DNA of 64,000 nt from contig NZ_MRYI01000002.1 in assembly GCF_002260525.1 (NCBI RefSeq), positions 1 to 64,000 of the forward strand, read 5' to 3'. Under the pieces are notes generated by a model. It worked only from the letters and a program-made list of their open reading frames with translations. It was not told the origin of the DNA and did no database searches. This document shows positions 44,444-53,420 of the stretch, piece by piece (positions within the stretch are counted from its first letter, which is position 1; every line of letters begins with the position of its first letter). This DNA comes from Hahella sp. CCB-MM4. GTDB lineage: Bacteria > Pseudomonadota > Gammaproteobacteria > Pseudomonadales > Oleiphilaceae. A program made the translations under genes and the position numbers.

Positions 44444-46024
44444 TCAGGACTCAAGCCACTTGAGATAGTTGGTATAACGCTGGTGAAGATATTTGAGCTT
44501 CACGACATCTTCATAAATGTGTCCATACATCTTCTTCCCTTCCACCAACTGGGATATTTCCGACTCAATACGATTTAAGCGTTTCCTGGCCTGCTTCGCT
44601 GACAGACCATCAAGCCCCTCATCGAACTCGTTCGACAGTTCCTCAACCGGATCGACATTATCCAGGTTAAGCCGGTCAAACTCCCGACAGGAGGAATCAA
44701 ATAGAAAACGCAGCCACCCGATCTTATCGCTACGGTAGAAAGCATTTTCAGGTAACTCAAAAAACGGCGAGTCTGAATCGGCGAAGAGACGGGAGTGGAA
44801 AACAAACGGCAGTACCTGACGGACATCTTCAAGCTCGACCGCATCGTTTCCGCGGAAGTAGGCCAATGCTTTGGAAAATTGCAGCAACGACATCAGTGAG
44901 CGCACCGAAATGCCGTTTAACGTTTGGCAGCCCAGGTCCTTTAACCTGTCGCGACCATTATCGATGGCTGCCAGTGTGTGGGCCTTAACACCGGATAACC
45001 TGGAGGTGTCTTTGGTCTTGTATTCAAATTGCGAGGCAGAATATTCGGAGAATTCAAAATGACTGCTGAAGAACTCGATTCTCCGTCTTATCCCGTCAGG
45101 AATCTCAACAGCTCTGATGGCTGAAGACATATTACTGATTTCATCTTCCGTAAAAATAATTTGCGGAGGCACCATCATTTCCGGTTTCACGCCTTCTTCG
45201 ACCCGCAGTAACAACTGACTCAGAAACCGCGGATTAAAAGACAATGCCTGCACCACAACATCGATCCGGTCCTTCAAAGCTTCAATCACCTGGTAGGTGC
45301 CGCCGCCTTCATCATCGTTGGCGGTCAGATACCAGGCCGCGTCGGGACATTCAAATACCTGATTGTACAGTTCAGCGTAGTTGTCTCCCATCACTGTCAG
45401 CAGGGCACTCTGGGTGCGGGTGGGAATACGGTTGTACTCGTCGACAATTTTGACCCGCATGCCCAGCCACTTGCGCCAGGAGATTCGGATGTCTTCAACG
45501 GCTTGCGCAGAAGCCAGGTCCGCCGGTAAAGGATTCCCTAACAAATCCGCCACCGTCATTTGAGGGTGACCGTGCTGCATGGCTCTTTTGACTTCTTTGG
45601 TGGTATACCCTCCCAGTATTCCCATTAGCAGGGCACTGGCAGTTTTTCCGCGACCCGGTCCACCGATAAACAAACATTTACTCTGAGTGGCGAAAGTCAG
45701 GAGAGGCAGCAGGATAAAACTCGAATACGACTGTTCGGTGGGAAGGCTGAGGGTGCTATGACTGTCTCCTGCCCGGAACTGTTGCGGGGGCTTATCGTTA
45801 TATTCAATATCGTAATGAGGGCTGATAATCGCGTTATTAACAATCCAGAAATACGCCTGCCTCAGCTTTTCGTCCGAACCAGCAGACTGATCCGTTGTCT
45901 GATTATCGCCCGAACCGAAGGGGCCACTATAAAGATCCGCAACATCAAAGGGTTTAGCCTTTGCGTGGCTTTTAGGTTTGGTGGGTGATGCAGACAGTCG
46001 ACCAAACAAATTAAATTTACTCAT
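44444..46024 (-). CDS. MoxR-family AAA+ ATPase
   Basis: This 526-residue protein has a Walker A GGPGRGKTAS (K127), Walker B VKIVDEYNRIP, sensor-1 WYLTANDDEGGG, and a lid region with GISVRSLMSLLQFSKALAY, standard for MoxR AAA+ proteins. The N-terminal 100 residues and a C-terminal coiled-coil tail are extra to the usual ~330-residue length. It would drive remodelling of a target through the VWA protein encoded two genes downstream. First gene of the operon, with a weak ribosome site. Confidence 0.88.
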   Translation of the reverse strand: MSKFNLFGRLSASPTKPKSHAKAKPFDVADLYSGPFGSGDNQTTDQSAGSDEKLRQAYFWIVNNAIISPHYDIEYNDKPPQQFRAGDSHSTLSLPTEQSYSSFILLPLLTFATQSKCLFIGGPGRGKTASALLMGILGGYTTKEVKRAMQHGHPQMTVADLLGNPLPADLASAQAVEDIRISWRKWLGMRVKIVDEYNRIPTRTQSALLTVMGDNYAELYNQVFECPDAAWYLTANDDEGGGTYQVIEALKDRIDVVVQALSFNPRFLSQLLLRVEEGVKPEMMVPPQIIFTEDEISNMSSAIRAVEIPDGIRRRIEFFSSHFEFSEYSASQFEYKTKDTSRLSGVKAHTLAAIDNGRDRLKDLGCQTLNGISVRSLMSLLQFSKALAYFRGNDAVELEDVRQVLPFVFHSRLFADSDSPFFELPENAFYRSDKIGWLRFLFDSSCREFDRLNLDNVDPVEELSNEFDEGLDGLSAKQARKRLNRIESEISQLVEGKKMYGHIYEDVVKLKYLHQRYTNYLKWLES

Positions 46025-46234
46025 TCATCAATCTCATTGTTTTCCCTTCCCTCTCGGTCAGTCGCTCTATGTAGCTGCTATCAGAGCCCGCGAACATTTA
46101 GGCATCATCACTGCCGGAGATTATCATGCGATATGTATCTGCAAGAATATGACAATTATTCAATTAAATGAAAAATTTAGATGTTGAAGTTGCAGGATGT
46201 CATGATAAAGATATAGAACAAATTCAGGCAGAGA
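46025..46234. other. Upstream region of the MoxR operon
   Basis: AT-rich, non-coding in appearance. It should hold the MoxR operon promoter. I see no clear operator. Confidence 0.35.
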
Positions 46235-46340
46235 GTTATTCCCTTCCCTCTATTAGCTATTCCCCTCCCTCTAATAGTTATTCCCTACTCCCACTAATTA
46301 TTCCCCTCCCCCTATGAATTATTCCATTTCCCCTATTAAC
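46235..46340. repeat. 21-bp pyrimidine-rich minisatellite, five copies
   Basis: Units start at 46235, 46256, 46277, 46299 and 46320, with consensus GTTATTCCCCTCCCTCTAAT (one unit is 22 bases). It lies between the divergent MoxR operon and fbaB, with strong strand bias: C and T on the plus strand. Such polypyrimidine tracts may adopt unusual DNA structure. Confidence 0.9.
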
Positions 46341-46417
46341 GGCGCCGGTTATATCGACTAATCTGTATTTCTACCCTTACTACTCATTTCCACACAAAAA
46401 CCAGGGAGGTACACCTC

Positions 46418-47467
46418 ATGACAGACATCCAACAAATACTGGGTGACGAGGCTGAATCGTTATTGGCTCACCAATGTAAAGGAATACCCAAAAACATGCT
46501 GGCCCTTCCCGGGCCGGATTTCGTGGATCGGGTGGTGGCGATGAAAAATCGCAAACCCGCGGTACTTCGTCATCTGCAATCGATGTATAACCATGGCCGG
46601 TTGAGCGGGTCGGGGTATCTTTCGATCCTGCCGGTAGATCAGGGGGTTGAACACTCAGGGGCCGCGTCATTCGCACCGAATCCGATTTATTTTGATCCTG
46701 AAAAGATTGTGGAACTGGCCATTGAAGGCGGATGCAACGCCGTGGCATCCACCCTCGGAGTGCTCAGCTCAGTATCCAGGCGTTATGCCCATAAGATTCC
46801 GTTTATTGTGAAGATTAATCACAATGAAATGCTCACTCACCCCGCCATCTATGATCAGACCTTGTTCGCCAGCGTAGACCAGGCCTTCGACATGGGAGCC
46901 GTCGCCGTCGGCGCGACGATCTATTATGGCAGCCCCGATTGTCGCCGGCAGATCCAGGAAATCAGCGAGGCATTTGAACATGCCCATCAGCTGGGAATGG
47001 TGACGATTCTCTGGGCGTATCTGCGCAATTCAGGATTCAAGAAAGACGGTGTGGACTATCATGTGGCCGCCGACCTTACCGGGCAGGCCAACCATCTGGC
47101 AGCGACCATTGACGCAGATATCGTCAAACAGAAACTGGCGGAAAATAACGGTGGATATAAGGCCATTGGATTCGGCAAAACCCATGACAAGGTCTACAGC
47201 GAATTAACCACCGATCATCCGATTGATCTGGCACGTTACCAAGTGGCGAACTGCTACATGGGACGCGCTCCACTGATTAATTCCGGCGGGGCTTCCGGCT
47301 CCAACGATTACCACGAAATTGTCCGTACTGCAGTCATCAACAAAAGGGCTGGCGGTGCAGGTTTGATCTCCGGACGTAAAGTGTTCCAGAAGCCGGTTGA
47401 GGAAGGCATTAAACTGTTGAATGCCTTGCAGGATGTTTATCTGTCGGATCAAGTAACGGTTGCCTAA
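46418..47467 (+). CDS. fbaB: Class I fructose-bisphosphate aldolase (FbaB/DhnA family)
   Basis: This 349-residue protein splits fructose-1,6-bisphosphate into dihydroxyacetone phosphate and glyceraldehyde-3-phosphate without metal. The family marks are [29 protein letters not shown], and the Schiff-base lysine K237 in DADIVKQKL, then SGGASGS and SGRKVFQKP. Length and motifs match bacterial FbaB. A strong Shine-Dalgarno (GGGAGG) precedes the ATG. A near copy of its leader and first codons exists at 39507. Confidence 0.95.
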   Translation: MTDIQQILGDEAESLLAHQCKGIPKNMLALPGPDFVDRVVAMKNRKPAVLRHLQSMYNHGRLSGSGYLSILPVDQGVEHSGAASFAPNPIYFDPEKIVELAIEGGCNAVASTLGVLSSVSRRYAHKIPFIVKINHNEMLTHPAIYDQTLFASVDQAFDMGAVAVGATIYYGSPDCRRQIQEISEAFEHAHQLGMVTILWAYLRNSGFKKDGVDYHVAADLTGQANHLAATIDADIVKQKLAENNGGYKAIGFGKTHDKVYSELTTDHPIDLARYQVANCYMGRAPLINSGGASGSNDYHEIVRTAVINKRAGGAGLISGRKVFQKPVEEGIKLLNALQDVYLSDQVTVA

Positions 47468-47475
47468 CCGTATAC

Positions 47476-47503
47476 GGGTATCGGGTAACAGTATCCGATA
47501 CCC
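47476..47503 (+). terminator. Stem-loop after fbaB
   Basis: GGGTATCGG / CCGATACCC with a 10-base loop, followed by a weak TATTCCTT, nine bases past the stop codon. Confidence 0.7.
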
Positions 47504-47537
47504 TATTCCTTGCGGCTTCCCCTTGAGGTGGCTTACA

Positions 47538-48209
47538 TCAATCAGCCTTCATCTCATCGTAAATCCCGTCACAGGTGGTTTCCTGAATCGCACAGACACG
47601 CCGGAACCATGCCGTATGGCCAGATAATTCCTGCGGTATCTGGTGAGAAGCCTCTGCTGTTTCATCGGCGTCTTCTGAGCTCTCCAGAGAATAATCAAGC
47701 AATGCCCATTTACCTTCACAGGCAAGTACCTGATTGACTCTCCCAACATCCGTCAACCAGTCGCCATGCAGATCAAGCAATTTTTGGCTCTGCGGGTCCG
47801 GCTGTTGATAACCCAGACCCGATTGAATCCTGAAAGTCACTTTGCTTCCATGAATCCATCCCATCCCCGAGTAGGTCTCTCTCTCTGGCTGTCCATATGG
47901 ATAATCCCTGGCATTCCGGATCTGCAGCCAGCCGTTATGGGAGGCGACGATATCGAAGTCTGCAATGAAATCATATCCATCCGGATTTGGCGCTACTGGC
48001 GGCAAGGTGCCCAGCACCGGTGAGTCCGCCGAAGGACCGGCATGGACATTGATCCCTGCCGGATTGTCATCACTGCCCCAACCCGCCAGATCGCAGGTGG
48101 TTTGCCCTGCCGGTGGCAAACCTTCGGCCACAGACAAAGGGATCTGACAAGCTGCACAAAACGTCAAGCTGAGCATGACAGAACAGAGTTTAAATCGAAT
48201 CACTTTCAA
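47538..48209 (-). CDS. Secreted protein with SH3-like domain
   Basis: This 223-residue protein has a signal peptide (CSVMLSLTFCAACQI). A bacterial SH3-like region follows, GINVHAGPSADSPVLGTLPP then GWLQIRNAR and GMGWIHGSKVTF (residues ~50-130). The C-terminal half has paired Cys (LACEGKW, RRVCAIQETTCDG) with no known motif. It probably binds the cell wall. Start is TTG at 48209 or GTG at 48203. A Cys in FCAACQ could be a lipobox, but the fit is poor. Confidence 0.7.
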   Translation of the reverse strand: MKVIRFKLCSVMLSLTFCAACQIPLSVAEGLPPAGQTTCDLAGWGSDDNPAGINVHAGPSADSPVLGTLPPVAPNPDGYDFIADFDIVASHNGWLQIRNARDYPYGQPERETYSGMGWIHGSKVTFRIQSGLGYQQPDPQSQKLLDLHGDWLTDVGRVNQVLACEGKWALLDYSLESSEDADETAEASHQIPQELSGHTAWFRRVCAIQETTCDGIYDEMKAD

Positions 48210-48267
48210 TATGCCTTTAGAAAAACAGGGGCTGGATCAGCTTTCATCCCAATCCAAATTAAATCGT

Positions 48268-49317
48268 CTAGGGTTCCACTTTGGTCAGGACATACTGCCA
48301 GGTGTCCTGATTGGCATCACGGGTTGCGGCATCCTTGAAGTCCTTGTAGTCATCCCCGTGGATGGTGGTACAGCCTGCAGAATCCGTATTGTTGCGACTG
48401 CCGGCGTGTATTTTAAATGTGTTGTTCAAATCCGTAACGCCATTAGTATCAGAGCTATCAAATTTCAGGTCATGATTACTGTCACGTTCCACCCGATTAG
48501 CGCCATTGGTCACCGCATCGCTGGAGGGACGGAGGGCCCACTTGGTTCCACCGGCTGAAGAAGGATTGGGGTGACTGGCTTTTATCATTTCCGTGGTTCC
48601 CTCGGAAAGTCTGCCCAATTCGGGGACCCCATCGTTGGTCACATCCTCCCCTTCGGCACGCCTGAATCTACCAAGATCCGTATGGTTCTTCTGGTTACCG
48701 TCGTATTGAGCGGTTGGCTCAGTGGATACCCTGGTGAACTCTTTTACATGAACCGTTCCGTCACCTTCTTTAGCAATTACTGCCAGGCGATCATCATAGA
48801 GGCCCTTGCCGTTATTCACCATAGTGTCGTTTTCCGAACGAAGACCCAGAATAACACTCTCACTGTCTGCTAACGCATCCTTCGCCGACTGGTTGCCCCG
48901 AACTTCGACGATACTTGCATACACCATAAACTTTTGTTGATCACTGAGGCCGTCTGTATTGGGCATGGACGGAGGGTTACTTCCCGCTTCATTGATCTGC
49001 CTGATCGTATTGCCCACTTCCACGGGAGTGGCATACTGGGCCTGCTCCAGCATAAACGGTTCTGGAGATATCGAAGCTCCCAGCTTACTGCTCACCATAC
49101 GGTACATGGCATCCTGAACCGCCTGGGGCTGCCCGTCAGTGGCACCATTCAACAGAGCAACGGCTTCGCCCTGGCGACCACTTTGCATTAAGCCGGCCAC
49201 TCTTCCAGCCGTTTCACTGTAATTATCTGCCGTCAGCGCACTGCTTTGAGAGGGTACAGAAGAAATCCGTGTATGAGTTGCCGCCGCTGCAGCTGCACCA
49301 CTTCCCTGAATATTCAC
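48268..49317 (-). CDS. L,D-transpeptidase-like protein (putative)
   Basis: GTG start with GAGGTG upstream. The 349-residue protein has an Ala/Ser/Thr-rich start with no signal peptide. Near the C-terminus, FKIHAGSRNNTDSAGCTTIH holds the pattern His ... Ser-x-Gly-Cys (H304, S313, G315, C316) of YkuD-type L,D-transpeptidases. The central part (ESVILGLRSENDTMV) is not recognised. The missing signal and polar start recall proteins exported by type III or VI machines, but that is inference. Confidence 0.55.
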   Translation of the reverse strand: MNIQGSGAAAAAATHTRISSVPSQSSALTADNYSETAGRVAGLMQSGRQGEAVALLNGATDGQPQAVQDAMYRMVSSKLGASISPEPFMLEQAQYATPVEVGNTIRQINEAGSNPPSMPNTDGLSDQQKFMVYASIVEVRGNQSAKDALADSESVILGLRSENDTMVNNGKGLYDDRLAVIAKEGDGTVHVKEFTRVSTEPTAQYDGNQKNHTDLGRFRRAEGEDVTNDGVPELGRLSEGTTEMIKASHPNPSSAGGTKWALRPSSDAVTNGANRVERDSNHDLKFDSSDTNGVTDLNNTFKIHAGSRNNTDSAGCTTIHGDDYKDFKDAATRDANQDTWQYVLTKVEP

Positions 49318-49405
49318 GTTGACACCTCTGTTTCCGAATGATTGAAAGTGCCTAACTTTACGGACAGTGCGGACGATGTGTAACTGGGGCGATCCCCAGA
49401 TCGGG

Positions 49406-50512
49406 TTAACCCAGTATGGACAATACCGGGCCTAACTTATTGCGATAGGCTGAGGGTGACATGTCTGTCCAGCGTCGAAAGGCACGGGTAAACACGCTTT
49501 GCTCCGAAAAGCCCAACTGCAAAGCAATGTCGGTAAAATCCACGCTTTGTGCGTCCAGGAAATCCAGGGTCTCCCGGAACTTTGCCCGGTCACAAAGCGT
49601 GCGATATCCCAGTTGGCTGCGCTTCAGCATCCTGCGTAATTCTCCCACCTGCAACGAGAGTGTGTCGGCAACTTCTTCGATGGACATCAGGCATCCTCTC
49701 CCTTGCACGGCCAGTACCTGCTCCACTCTGTCAACGATGGGTTCACCGTCATGAATGGCCAGAAGACGATCTGATTTTTCCAGCAGGGCTTCGTGTACCG
49801 TTGGATCGTACTGGGGCATTGGGCACTCCAAATCCTCAGGATTCAGATATATGGCGTCATGCTCACACTCAAAAAATACCGGGCAATCGAATACTGATTC
49901 GTATACCGCAAGCTGTCCTCGATTCTTATGTCTGAAGGTAATACGGGATGCCTTTATACGGTGCCCCAGCATGTTAAGCCCAAGGTGATGCCAGCCGGCA
50001 ATCGAGGCCTCTACCGCAGGGTAGGCCATCCATTGTCTGGGCCATATCGCATCCCAGCAGAGGGATAGATAGTTCTCCTGTTGACGCAACACCATCTTGC
50101 CTACGCGGCTGTAAAGACTCTGGTAATGCAGAACACTCTTCAGTGCAGATAACAGATCAGGAGCACTGGCGGCGAGAAACCCGACCATGCGAAAAGAGGC
50201 TGCACTGGCCCGGTGGCCAAACCGTAACCCGATATGAGGGTCGTCCAGCCATTCAGATGCCCTACTGTATAGCTCATTCAGAAAACGGGCTTTAACCCAT
50301 TCCTGTCCATTGTCGTATCTCAGCTCAGATCCCGGCCCAGCTCTCTGCCCAGCTCTCGGACCAAGGTCCGGCTTAGGCCCCAGTTCGGGAATCCATCGCC
50401 AGACCTGCTCTGGCGAAAGGCCCAGCTCCTTGAGATAGTCGAGCAGACTTCTCACATAACCGGCGTTGATTCCCGGTTCGATCAAGTGTGATATGGAAGC
50501 AGCGTTCATCAT
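49406..50512 (-). CDS. AraC-family transcriptional regulator
   Basis: Start ATG at 50512 (an in-frame TTG at 50539 adds nine residues). The protein is 368 residues, with the arabinose-binding-like N-domain and a C-terminal helix-turn-helix pair (VEEVADTLSL-type SIEEVADTLSLQVGELRRML and DIALQLGFSEQSVFTRAFRR). A Gly/Pro/Arg insertion, LGPKPDLGPRAGQRAGPG, lies near residue 50. It is divergent from the GMC oxidoreductase gene and so probably regulates it. Confidence 0.88.
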   Translation of the reverse strand: MMNAASISHLIEPGINAGYVRSLLDYLKELGLSPEQVWRWIPELGPKPDLGPRAGQRAGPGSELRYDNGQEWVKARFLNELYSRASEWLDDPHIGLRFGHRASAASFRMVGFLAASAPDLLSALKSVLHYQSLYSRVGKMVLRQQENYLSLCWDAIWPRQWMAYPAVEASIAGWHHLGLNMLGHRIKASRITFRHKNRGQLAVYESVFDCPVFFECEHDAIYLNPEDLECPMPQYDPTVHEALLEKSDRLLAIHDGEPIVDRVEQVLAVQGRGCLMSIEEVADTLSLQVGELRRMLKRSQLGYRTLCDRAKFRETLDFLDAQSVDFTDIALQLGFSEQSVFTRAFRRWTDMSPSAYRNKLGPVLSILG

Positions 50513-50712
50513 GGGCCAATTCTTATTATTCGGTCGCAAAAATTTTAGGGGAAATTATCCTCGTCAAACCAGCCGTCCATCTCAATTTGATCTTTTTGTG
50601 CAATCTCAGACAAATTTCTGCCAATCATCCGTTTTTGTCCTGTGACATGATCCCCTCCGACAAACCCACAAATACCCGACCAATAAGTTGAATAACACGG
50701 GGAGAAACCGGG

Positions 50713-52494
50713 ATGACACTCAATCGACGCACTTTTCTGAAAGGCTCCGGCACCGCCATGGCTCTGGGCACACTTCCCATTACAGCACCGTCTGCACAAG
50801 CGGACACTCTGGCGATCGAGCCGCCGCCCAGAGAGTCTCTTGCCTCAGCCAGATCCGAGCTCAAGCCCTCTTGGGAAGTGATCATTATCGGCAGCGGATA
50901 CGGTGGTTCCATTATGGCCGCCCGATTGGCTGAACACTTCGATCTGGCAGTACTCGAACGCGGTCGAGAATGGCATCCCGGCGAGTTCCCGGATACCTTT
51001 GGGGGCGTCCTGGGAGAACTCAAAGGCAGTCATCATCCCCTGGGACTTTATGACTACATCCCTGGCGCAGACGTCGATGTTCTGGTCGGCTCTGGTCTAG
51101 GCGGCACCTCACTGATAAACGCGAATGTGTTAATCGACCCGGAAACAGACTACTTTTCAGGCTCCGACTGGCCGGAATCGATCCGCCAGGATCATCAGGA
51201 TGGTATTCTCGACAACTATCGTCGGCAGGTATTATCTGTATTCCACCCTGAAGCTATCCACGACTCCAAAGGGTTGTTGAAGACCCGGCACCTGGATAGT
51301 TCGTCTGATCGCCTGCACCAGCAGGGCAGCCCCGTCACCAGCACCAGACTTAATCTCGCCGTCAATATCGAGGCTTTCGATAACGAGCCAAATGACCATG
51401 GTGTTGTTCAACGGACCTGCAGTCTTTGCGGAGACTGCGTCACCGGTTGCAATGTGGGCGCCAAGAGCACCCTGGACACCAATTACCTGCCGATTGCCAA
51501 ACACAAAGGGGCCCGGATCTTCACCCAAACACAGGTTGATACGGTGGAAAAAAGGGCAGATGGCCGATATCAGTTGGCGGGTCGGTTTCTCAACAGCGAC
51601 GGCTCCTTCCAGACATTCGCCCTGACAGCGCGCCACGTAATCCTGGCAGCCGGGAGCCTGGGCAGCACCGGCCTGCTCCTCAGGAGCCGACTTCAAACAG
51701 GATTAAGCATTCCCGCTCTCTTGGGGGAATGCTTCAGCGGTAATGCGGATATTCTGTCGGCCAATTACAACCAGCAAATTAAAACCAACGTACTCGGATT
51801 CGGTAATCATCCCCCCTTGGCTGAAGACTACCGGGTAGGCCCCACCATTACAGCAGCAGCCAGATATCATCCGGCTTCCTCCGCCGAGTTCCTGATCGAG
51901 GACGCTGCCATCCCCCGGGCGCTTGTAGATGCCTCCCGCTATGCCGCCGCGCTTGATGCGCCACAACTGTCGATTCCCAAGATCAGACGCATATTGAGGG
52001 ATCTGGCGGGGACATCGACACAAGGTGCCGCGAATCACTCCATGGTGTATCTGGGCATGGGCAAAGATCAGTCCATTGGCAGGATCGAGCTGGATGCCTC
52101 GGGCAATCCCAAAGTGGTTTGGCCCGACGCCAAAAATGATCCTGGCGTCAACACTGTCCGCCAGGCCATGCAAGAACACACAGCCACTTTTGATGGCTCT
52201 CACATTCAGAATCCCCGGTCACAATGGTTTGGCGGCAACAATCTGATCACCGTCCACCCATTGGGCGGATGCAAAATTGGAACCGATAGCCAGAACGGTG
52301 TGGTCAATCACAAAGGGCAGATATTTGACCCGGCATCTTCCGGCGTTCATGCAGGTCTATATGTTTGCGACGGCGCCATACTTCCAGGTGCCGTGGGAGT
52401 GAATCCCATGTTGACCATTTCCATATTGGCAGAGCGTATTGCTGACCACTTTATTCGGGACAATATCCAAAACAACATTCAAGGCAATGCCTGA
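50713..52494 (+). CDS. GMC-family flavoprotein oxidoreductase (cholesterol-oxidase-like), Tat-exported
   Basis: This 593-residue protein begins with a twin-arginine signal, NRRTFLKGSG. The FAD-binding motif IIGSGYGGS is at 58-66. A four-Cys cluster, CSLCGDCVTGCNVGA (C236, C239, C242, C246), looks like an iron-sulfur or structural site, and GMC C-terminal elements HPLGGCKIG and GAVGVNPMLTISILAERIA follow. It would oxidise an alcohol, possibly a sterol, in the periplasm. It stands first in an operon with an unknown secreted protein 10 bases downstream, opposite an AraC regulator. Confidence 0.9.
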   Translation: MTLNRRTFLKGSGTAMALGTLPITAPSAQADTLAIEPPPRESLASARSELKPSWEVIIIGSGYGGSIMAARLAEHFDLAVLERGREWHPGEFPDTFGGVLGELKGSHHPLGLYDYIPGADVDVLVGSGLGGTSLINANVLIDPETDYFSGSDWPESIRQDHQDGILDNYRRQVLSVFHPEAIHDSKGLLKTRHLDSSSDRLHQQGSPVTSTRLNLAVNIEAFDNEPNDHGVVQRTCSLCGDCVTGCNVGAKSTLDTNYLPIAKHKGARIFTQTQVDTVEKRADGRYQLAGRFLNSDGSFQTFALTARHVILAAGSLGSTGLLLRSRLQTGLSIPALLGECFSGNADILSANYNQQIKTNVLGFGNHPPLAEDYRVGPTITAAARYHPASSAEFLIEDAAIPRALVDASRYAAALDAPQLSIPKIRRILRDLAGTSTQGAANHSMVYLGMGKDQSIGRIELDASGNPKVVWPDAKNDPGVNTVRQAMQEHTATFDGSHIQNPRSQWFGGNNLITVHPLGGCKIGTDSQNGVVNHKGQIFDPASSGVHAGLYVCDGAILPGAVGVNPMLTISILAERIADHFIRDNIQNNIQGNA

Positions 52495-52504
52495 GGAATT
52501 GATC

Positions 52505-53224
52505 ATGAAGGTTCTCTCTATTCAGAAGGTTCTCTCCGCTCAGAAATCATTCTCCATATTGAAGACATTCTCCCTCTATCGCCTGCTTCCGCTTTTGTTC
52601 CTCGGGCTGCTCACGTTTAACACCCAAGCCGACGGCCTGCGTTTCAGCGAAACCATGTCCGGTTACGGGACCATCGACAACCTGTTCCGCGACATTCGCG
52701 TGGATCTGAACATTACGATTGACGACATTGATGCCTGGAAGGAAAACCCCAACCATATGGCTTCACTGCAGGGGCAACTTGTCATCGACAGCACCATCAG
52801 CCATCCGGTGTACGGTTATCTGAATATTCTCTCCCCCGGAAATATCGGAACCTGCGGTCAGGCAGACGACTGCTATCACTTGGTGTATTGGATGTACATT
52901 GATGACGGCAAGCCCGACGACAGTTACTTTATCGGGATGAAAACCGTCCGCAATGACAGCGGTTTTGATGTGATAGACGACATGACCACCCTGGTCGGGT
53001 GCTTCACCCAAACTCCAGATTTACCCCTGTCATCTGCTGTCAGCGACATTTGTGGCAGCCAGCTTCAGTTCGCCTGGTGGGATCCAGCTAACCTTTATGA
53101 TTTCACCACTTCGTTCGAAGTGTTTGATACCCCTTGGTGGCGATATCTCCTGGTACCGGGCAAGTTCCTCTCGATTGTATTCGGCAATCTGGCGCAGGTG
53201 TATTTTCCCTGGATCTGGTTCTAG
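52505..53224 (+). CDS. Secreted protein linked to the GMC oxidoreductase (239 aa)
   Basis: The ATG at 52505 (GAGGAA upstream) gives a signal peptide with core LLPLLFLGLLTFNTQA. An all-beta domain follows (SGYGTIDNLFRDIRVDLNIT). It has four conserved-looking Cys (GTCGQADDCYHLVYW, LVGCFTQT, DICGSQ), and the hydrophobic C-terminus, LSIVFGNLAQVYFPWIWF, could sit in the membrane. No family is recognised. The tight spacing to the GMC gene suggests a partner or cargo-binding protein. Confidence 0.75.
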   Translation: MKVLSIQKVLSAQKSFSILKTFSLYRLLPLLFLGLLTFNTQADGLRFSETMSGYGTIDNLFRDIRVDLNITIDDIDAWKENPNHMASLQGQLVIDSTISHPVYGYLNILSPGNIGTCGQADDCYHLVYWMYIDDGKPDDSYFIGMKTVRNDSGFDVIDDMTTLVGCFTQTPDLPLSSAVSDICGSQLQFAWWDPANLYDFTTSFEVFDTPWWRYLLVPGKFLSIVFGNLAQVYFPWIWF

Positions 53225-53420
53225 CCATCTCACATTCGCAAAGGCCATTACCTGTCAGGCAAGTGACTTTCCTTCCAAGCCTGTGAGATAACGAAATGAG
53301 ATTGTGGGATGCAGAAATAAAGACAGCGACAAAGCGATAGAGAGTCTGACAACACCGAGAACCATATAGAGCCCTATGGAACCATAAACAACCCAGACTA
53401 AACTGAGAGAAACCGACTCA

